Shown here: positions 59,733 through 64,000 of the stretch, in pieces
How the letters are laid out: each line of letters opens with the position of its first letter
How positions within the stretch are numbered: position 1 is the first letter of the stretch
NCBI GenBank assembly: GCA_002355495.1
Contig: AP017424.1
Span: 6,699,501 to 6,763,500, forward strand
Source of the DNA: Streptomyces laurentii
Lineage (GTDB): Bacteria; Actinomycetota; Actinomycetes; Streptomycetales; Streptomycetaceae
Direction: 5' to 3'
DNA: 64,000 bases
Notes under the pieces: model-generated
What the model was told of the DNA's origin: nothing
Database searches by the model: none
The model's input: only the letters and a program-made list of their open reading frames with translations
Made by a program: the position numbers and the translations under genes

Positions 59733-60941
59733 TCAGGCGTGGACCGGCTCCAGGGGCGGAGTGCGGACGACCTCGGAGAGCCGCTCCGACCAGCTGCCCT
59801 TGTCCTGGCCGAGCGCGTACTCGGCGAGACGCAGGAGCTGGATGTCGGAGGTTCCGGCGGGGGCGAAGATGTGGTGCGCGTCCCGCAGGTACCGCTCGAC
59901 CGGGCGGTCCGTGTAGAGACCGGCTGCCGAGTGGATCTCCATGGCGTTGCGCCCGGAGTCGATGGCGGACTCGACGTTCACCAGCTTCGCGTTCATCAGC
60001 TCGGCGTCGCAGGACATGCCCTGGTCGAGCAGGTGGACGGCGTGGTAGGCGGCGAGCCGGGACGTCATCAGGCGCGACTGCATCTGTCCCAGCTTGAGCT
60101 TGACCGTGGGCAGCTCGGCGAGCGGCTTTCCGTAGCGGATGCGCTCGCTGGCGAAGCGGGTGGTCTCGTCCAGGAGCGCCTGGTGGATGCCGAGTGACAC
60201 GGCCGTGAGGTTGGCCCGGCCGTAGAGCACGCTGGAGGAGTACGCGACGGCGAGACCGTCGCCCTCGTCGCCGAGCCGGTTCGCGGCCGGAACCCGGCAG
60301 TTCTCGAAGATGAGTTCGCCGAAACTGAAACCGTGCAGACCCATGGCGGGCTTCTGCGGACCGGTTCGGAAGCCCGGACGATCGGATTCGACCAGGAACG
60401 CGGTGAGTCCCTTCGAACCGGGTCCGGTGCGGACCACGACGCCGTGCAGGTCGCCGACGTGGCTGTTGCCGACGAAGACCTTGCTCCCGTTGAGGATGTA
60501 GTCGTCGCCGTCGCGGACGGCGCTGGCCGTCATCCCGAGCACATGGCCGCCGGAGTCGGGTTCGGTGACCGCGATGGTCGGCAGGCACTCGCCGGCGGCG
60601 ATGGCCGGAAGCCAGGTCTTGCGCTGGTCGTCGCTGCCGAAGTGGACGATCTTGGCGGTGCCGAGCTGGGAGGCCTGGACCATGGCCCCCATCGCGCCGC
60701 TGACCCGGGCCAGCTCCTCGATGATGATGGTCTTGGCCAGGTGACCTGCGCCCATGCCGCCGTACTCGTGGGCGATCGTCGCGCCGATCCAGCCCTGGGC
60801 GGCGATCAGCCGGGACAGCTCGTGGTGGACCGTTCGGGAGGCTTCCATCTCCGGTATCCGTGGCCGAACTTCACTCTCCGCGAAGTCGCGGACGGTTTCA
60901 CGGAGCTGATGATGCAACCGACTGTTGAAGTAGCCGTCCAT
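59733..60941 (-). CDS. Acyl-CoA dehydrogenase
   Basis: 402 residues from ATG 60941 with GGGGAGGA ahead. ACAD fold: LRETVRDFAESEVRPRIPEM, AVTEPDSGGHVLGMTASAVR (flavin/substrate loop), KVFVGNSHVGDLHGVVVRTG, RIRYGKPLAELPTVKLKLGQ and IHSAAGLYTDRPVERYLRDA. The usual catalytic Glu position is not unambiguous from the sequence alone. Oxidises an acyl-CoA or acyl-carrier-protein thioester. No other beta-oxidation or polyketide gene is adjacent, so the substrate is open. It is the last full chromosomal gene before the tRNA and integration scar. Confidence 0.9.
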   Translation of the reverse strand: MDGYFNSRLHHQLRETVRDFAESEVRPRIPEMEASRTVHHELSRLIAAQGWIGATIAHEYGGMGAGHLAKTIIIEELARVSGAMGAMVQASQLGTAKIVHFGSDDQRKTWLPAIAAGECLPTIAVTEPDSGGHVLGMTASAVRDGDDYILNGSKVFVGNSHVGDLHGVVVRTGPGSKGLTAFLVESDRPGFRTGPQKPAMGLHGFSFGELIFENCRVPAANRLGDEGDGLAVAYSSSVLYGRANLTAVSLGIHQALLDETTRFASERIRYGKPLAELPTVKLKLGQMQSRLMTSRLAAYHAVHLLDQGMSCDAELMNAKLVNVESAIDSGRNAMEIHSAAGLYTDRPVERYLRDAHHIFAPAGTSDIQLLRLAEYALGQDKGSWSERLSEVVRTPPLEPVHA

Positions 60942-61596
60942 TCGAGTCCTCCCCTGCTAATTGCCTGCCCGTCGAGTGGTCCGAGCAGGTGGAGCATCGG
61001 CAGTGGTTCCGTCCCGAGTAGGCCGACCACTTCATGGTGTTGATCTTTCGGATAGGGATCAATATCGAGACCGAGTTTGTCTTAAACAGGAACGGTTGAC
61101 GTTTGTTTCTGCATGTGTTTCATGGAGGGTTGGCCTGCTCCCTCCCGGCTGCGGGACATTCCCGGGGGACGTGTTTCTGCCACATGCCAAGGGCAAGGGA
61201 ATCACGGTCATAGGGCGGTGAGGCGGGTCTCGTCGCCTCATGGGCCCCTTCCTCCTCGGAAGACGCGGTATTCCGGATCTGTTCCCCAAACCAACTCCTC
61301 GGGAACCGCGTCGGATGTGGCGTGATCAAGCCCTTTCCCGAGCCCGCGGCGGGGGCGCGGGGGCGCGCGAGCAGGCGCTTTGAGGCGCTACGGAGAGTGA
61401 AGGATGGTTGTTACGGAGCGTGCTCGGACGCCTGCGCCGGGGAAGGGGGAGAGGGGAGGGCGCCGGGAAGGCCCTCCGCCGGCCGCAGGCACCCGCGCCG
61501 GAGGCTCGCCCCGCGAACCGGTTCGTGACCACCTGCCGAAGTGCGGTATGGTTCTCTTGCACGTCGGGCCGGGGAAACCGCAGGTCAGACGGGCAC
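60942..61596. other. AT-richer intergenic region before the tRNA-Pro gene
   Basis: 655 bases without a convincing gene. From 60942 to ~61130 the DNA is markedly less GC-rich than the rest of the window and holds the promoter region of the acyl-CoA dehydrogenase gene and a dyad at 61071-61095. From ~61330 it is again very GC-rich, with nothing recognisable. Confidence 0.5.
61071..61095. promoter_or_regulatory. Imperfect 25-bp dyad upstream of the acyl-CoA dehydrogenase gene
   Basis: CCG-5-TGT-5-ACA-5-CGG-type symmetry (centre 61083, TGTCTTAAACA) in AT-rich DNA, 130 bases upstream of the dehydrogenase start. Seven of twelve pairs match, so it is a weak candidate for a TetR- or GntR-type operator. 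Confidence 0.3.
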
Positions 61597-61670
<74 letters not shown>

Positions 61671-61688
61671 CTCGAAAGAGTCGTGAAT

Positions 61689-61726
61689 CGAGGGGCCGTT
61701 TCAGAGCAATCTGAGACGGCCCCTCG
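61689..61726. terminator. Hairpin terminator after the tRNA
   Basis: CGAGGGGCCGTTTCAGA (61689-61705) pairs with TCTGAGACGGCCCCTCG (61710-61726): 17 pairs including one G-T, loop GCAA, followed by GTCGTTTTGG. It can end tRNA-Pro transcription and that of the facing integrase relic. Confidence 0.9.
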
Positions 61727-61734
61727 GTCGTTTT

Positions 61735-62250
61735 GGGGACCATTTGGGGACCAACTCGTCTTGGCCGTGTCAGCGGGCGACGGCGATCGGGCTCGGAAGG
61801 GTCCGGGGGGGCGCGGAGCACGCTGAGGTGCGCGGTCAGTGCCGCGCCGGCGGCGGTGATCTGACGGGCGTCGGGGTGCGGGTAGCGCTGTCAGACCGAC
61901 GGCGGCCAGGACGCGTTGTGCGACAAGCGGCCGGATCTCTTCGATGATGGGTACTTGGCGGGAGCGATTGCCCTTGGTTCCTTTGTCGACCAGGCCGCCG
62001 GGGGCCGGGGTCGTCTGCCGCCGGACGGTCCAGATCCAGTTCGCGGTGTCGACGTCCCCGACTCGACAGCCGGAGACTTCGCCGATGCGTGCCGCGGTGC
62101 ACGCGGCGAACAGGACGACGCTACCCCAGGCACTCGCGGCCCCACCTCTTCTTCTCGTCCGGTTTCGGAGACCAGATAGGGGTGGTGCGGCCCGAAGACG
62201 CGACGGCGACGGGGCCCGCGGACGGGTCCCCGATCGTCGAGACACGCGTC
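61735..62250 (-). pseudogene. Relic of a tyrosine site-specific integrase
   Basis: On the - strand the frame reading SVVLFAACTAARIGEVSGCR holds the catalytic Arg I context, and LVDKGTKGNRSRQVPIIEE holds the core beta-hairpin lysine of tyrosine recombinases. Both sides decay: downstream the HxLRH box and catalytic Tyr cannot be found in any frame, and upstream no N-terminal DNA-binding domain is left. The order (tRNA-Pro, terminator, then the integrase 3' end facing it) is that of an actinomycete integrative element or phage, so this is its remnant. The remaining reading frames here are shadows. Confidence 0.75.
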
Positions 62251-62370
62251 GACGGCCTGGTGGACACCGGGCCCTTTTCGGAGGCCGGCGCCACCCCTCC
62301 GCAGCGGGCCCCCGGACATCGGCCCGCCGGTGGCGCCCTCATGTCCCTGGGCATCGTCGACCTCGTACTA

Positions 62371-63595
62371 GTGCCGCATCAGGCAACGTTTGCCCTGGTG
62401 ACGACTTCGCGTAGGCGTTGGTCGGTGGCGTGCTTGTTCCGCCAGATGAGGTAGCGGCGGATCATGCTGCCCTGGGCCTTGTGGCTGGGGTGGTCGGTGC
62501 CGTCTAGGGCGAAATAGCGCAGGGCGGTGAACTGGGCCTCGATCCGGTTGAGCCAGGAGCTGTTGGTCGGGGTGTAGGCGATCTCGACGTTGTTCGCCGC
62601 AGCCCACGTCCCGACCCGCTGGCACCGCTTCGTCGTCAGGTGCGGCGAGTAGTTGTCACAGACGATCGCGATGCGTACGTCCGTCGGGTGCAGCGAGCGC
62701 AGGTAGCGGCAGAACTCCAGGAACTTCGAGCGGTTCTTCGTCTTCTTGATGTGACCGTAGAGCTGGTCCTTGGCCAGGTCGTAGGCGGCGAACAGGTGCC
62801 GGACCCCGTGCGGACGGCTGTAGGTCGCCCGCCTGCGGGGCCGGGGCTCGCGGTCGGGGTTCTTGTGCCGGCCGCCGCGTTCGGCCCACTGCCGTCCGGG
62901 GTGGGGCTGGAGGTTGAGCGGGCCGAACTCGTCCATGCAGAAGATGACTTCGGGCTCGCCTTCCTCGGGTGTCACCTCGCCGTCGGCTATCGCGTAGAGA
63001 TGTTCGACCCGGGCCTTCTTGGCCGCGTAGTCAGGGTCGCGGGAGGTCTTCCAGGTCTTCACGCGTTGAAAGGAGACGCCCTCCTCGCGGAGCAGGATCC
63101 GAAGGCCCTCGTGGCTGATGTCATCGACCACCCCCTCGGCGACCAGGAAATCGGCCAGTTTCGCCAGGCTCCAGGTCGAGAACGGCAGGCCGTGCTCGGC
63201 CGGCTTGGACTTCGCGATCTTCTTGATCTCCCGGCGTTCGGGCAGCGTGAACGTCCTGGGCCGGCCGCCCTTGTACTTCGGATAGAGAGAGTCGAAGCCG
63301 TCGGAGTTGAAGTTGTGGATCACATCCCGGACCCGGTCCGCGCTGGTGAACGTCACCTCCGCGATCTTCGCCACGTCCATGCGCTGGGCGGACAGCAGCA
63401 CCATCTGGGCCCGCCGCCAGGTCACCACCGACCCGGTTCCCCGGCGGACGATCCGAAGCAGCCGTCGCCCCTCATCTTCATCAATCTCACGGACTCGCAC
63501 ACGTTCAGCCACGTGATCATTCTGATCGCCCGGAGCTGCCAACCGCAGCGACCGGGCGACTCGTCACGAGAGGCGAAGGTTGCCTGATGCGGCAC
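62371..63595 (-). mobile_element. IS630-family insertion sequence with intact ends
   Basis: 1225 bases bounded by inverted repeats GTGCCGCATCAGGCAACGTT (from 62371) and, at the other end, AAGGTTGCCTGATGCGGCAC (to 63595), one mismatch in 20. Each side is flanked by TA (62369-62370 and 63596-63597), the 2-base target duplication typical of IS630/Tc1/mariner elements, so this is a simple insertion that has not been rearranged. It lies in the integrase relic's surroundings. Confidence 0.92.
62379..63542 (-). CDS. IS630 family transposase
   Basis: 387 residues if started at TTG 63542 (GTG 63512, ten codons on, is the other option). N-terminal winged-helix/helix-turn-helix: RRAQMVLLSAQRMDVAKIAE, then a second one (FSTWSLAKLADFLVAEG). 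The catalytic triad of the DDE fold is VIFCMDEFGPL, IAIVCDNYSPHL and NSSWLNRIEAQF (Asp, Asp, Glu). Full length with intact ends, so likely active. It cuts and pastes the element at TA targets. Stop codon is within 10 bases of the left repeat. Confidence 0.92.
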   Translation of the reverse strand: MAAPGDQNDHVAERVRVREIDEDEGRRLLRIVRRGTGSVVTWRRAQMVLLSAQRMDVAKIAEVTFTSADRVRDVIHNFNSDGFDSLYPKYKGGRPRTFTLPERREIKKIAKSKPAEHGLPFSTWSLAKLADFLVAEGVVDDISHEGLRILLREEGVSFQRVKTWKTSRDPDYAAKKARVEHLYAIADGEVTPEEGEPEVIFCMDEFGPLNLQPHPGRQWAERGGRHKNPDREPRPRRRATYSRPHGVRHLFAAYDLAKDQLYGHIKKTKNRSKFLEFCRYLRSLHPTDVRIAIVCDNYSPHLTTKRCQRVGTWAAANNVEIAYTPTNSSWLNRIEAQFTALRYFALDGTDHPSHKAQGSMIRRYLIWRNKHATDQRLREVVTRANVA

Positions 63596-63601
63596 TAGCC
63601 C

Positions 63602-63712
63602 GATGACAAGGCTGGCCGCGCCGCCCACCTTCCAGGAGAGGAAGCTGCGATCTTTGCCCAGGCGGACGAGCTCAACGCCCACATCGCTCGGTTCCTCGAA
63701 CACTACGGGTAG
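63602..63712 (+). pseudogene. Short truncated coding fragment right of the insertion sequence
   Basis: GATGACAAGG at 63602 opens a 36-residue stretch (ending ADELNAHIARFLEHYG then TAG at 63710) that looks like a protein C-terminus rather than a complete gene. It has no start codon of its own beyond the insertion junction, and a stop occurs in frame at the IS end. It may be the 3' remnant of a gene of the integrated element, cut off before or by the insertion. The protein is not recognised. Confidence 0.35.
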
Positions 63713-63722
63713 GCTCGTAGGT

Positions 63723-63884
63723 ATGGGAATTGACTGGGAGAACATACTCGGCGCAAGCGGTAACGGCCTCGACGATGCCTACGACAGCGCGGTCTCCGCG
63801 GTCATCTACAGCGATGACCCGGTGGAGGACCGTCGGCCACTCCCAGTCGGCGAAGAGCACGACGACACAGACGGCTTGCGCTGA
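63723..63884 (+). CDS. Small acidic hypothetical protein
   Basis: 53 residues from ATG 63723 with a weak GTAGG ahead: starts MGIDWENILGASGNGLDDAY and ends in an acidic EEHDDTDGLR. No signal, no membrane part, no known motif. It may be a small regulatory or accessory protein of the integrated element. It is followed by a hairpin. Confidence 0.4.
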   Translation: MGIDWENILGASGNGLDDAYDSAVSAVIYSDDPVEDRRPLPVGEEHDDTDGLR

Positions 63885-63890
63885 ACTGAG

Positions 63891-63918
63891 GAAACGCCCC
63901 GGCAAGCCGCGGCGTTTC
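63891..63918 (+). terminator. Hairpin after the small acidic gene
   Basis: GAAACGCC (63891-63898) pairs with GGCGTTTC (63911-63918), with an inner CGG/CCG after one mismatch and loop CAAG; it starts 7 bases after the small gene's stop. The last 82 bases of the window show nothing else I can support. Confidence 0.55.
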
Positions 63919-64000
63919 GCCGTCAGGTCAGGGGTCAGTCAAGAGGCGGCCGAGCTCAACTCTGCGGCTCGAACGCCGCCTTCACCGAACTCGTCATCCC

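Noticed and set aside
61071..61095. A gamma-butyrolactone receptor (ARE-like) site
   Set aside because: Only partial symmetry and no ARE consensus. No butyrolactone receptor or synthase gene is in the window, so it is kept only as a weak dyad.
63422..63745. A - strand frame across the insertion sequence edge
   Set aside because: It crosses the IS end into the flank with no motif and overlaps the transposase gene. It is a chance frame.

Overview
The window is high-GC chromosomal DNA from a Streptomyces or a very close relative. The evidence is third-position G/C bias, frequent GTG starts and ATGA/GTGA gene overlaps, a hopanoid operon, a conservon (cvn) signalling operon, a c-di-AMP riboswitch ahead of a wall hydrolase, and two rare TTA leucine codons of the kind that depend on the bldA tRNA. 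Gene content and order from about 14.7 to 48 kb recall, from memory, the S. coelicolor SCO67xx region around its hopanoid cluster (SCO6759-SCO6771).

Layout. 0-25.8 kb is mostly single genes and short operons: secreted or membrane proteins, a sphingomyelinase-like phosphodiesterase, an orphan AtpF-like protein, an MpaB-type oxygenase, M1 and M14 peptidases, an ABC-F/phosphatase/kinase-like operon, the RNA-binding protein Tex, DJ-1-type proteins, isopentenyl-PP isomerase, a methyltransferase-acetyltransferase fusion and a cation diffusion facilitator. 26.2-33.3 kb is a tight seven-gene operon: two CDP-alcohol phosphatidyltransferases, a nucleotidyltransferase, a glycerol-1-phosphate-dehydrogenase-like enzyme, a glycosyltransferase and a TagGH-like ABC exporter. 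It looks like a route to an exported phospho-polyol glycoconjugate that I cannot match to a characterised product, and it is the best candidate here for an undescribed system. 34.5-44.5 kb is the hopanoid operon (squalene synthesis by hpnC, hpnD and hpnE, a prenyl diphosphate synthase, shc, hpnG, hpnH and an aminotransferase). The ispG/dxs pair found at this place in S. coelicolor is absent. A XRE-cupin regulator with a twin operator and a small membrane protein follow. 46-60 kb carries the riboswitch and LysM/M23 peptidase, a lipase-like esterase, regulators, an exporter, the conservon with a fifth GAF gene, and an acyl-CoA dehydrogenase. 61-64 kb is an integration scar: a tRNA-Pro gene, a decayed tyrosine integrase and an IS630-family element with clear ends.

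How the genes work together. Idi and the prenyl synthase supply C5 and C15 units. HpnC, HpnD and HpnE build squalene, Shc cyclises it to hopene, HpnH adds the adenosyl side chain, HpnG trims it, and the aminotransferase can make aminobacteriohopanetriol. The TTA codon in hpnG and another in the conservon gene cvnC suggest a tie to development through bldA.

Four genes are interrupted by frameshifts. In three of them a single base is missing at the same local context, GGG followed by A where GGGGA is expected. This points either to systematic homopolymer under-calling or to real decay, and should be settled from reads before these are treated as pseudogenes.
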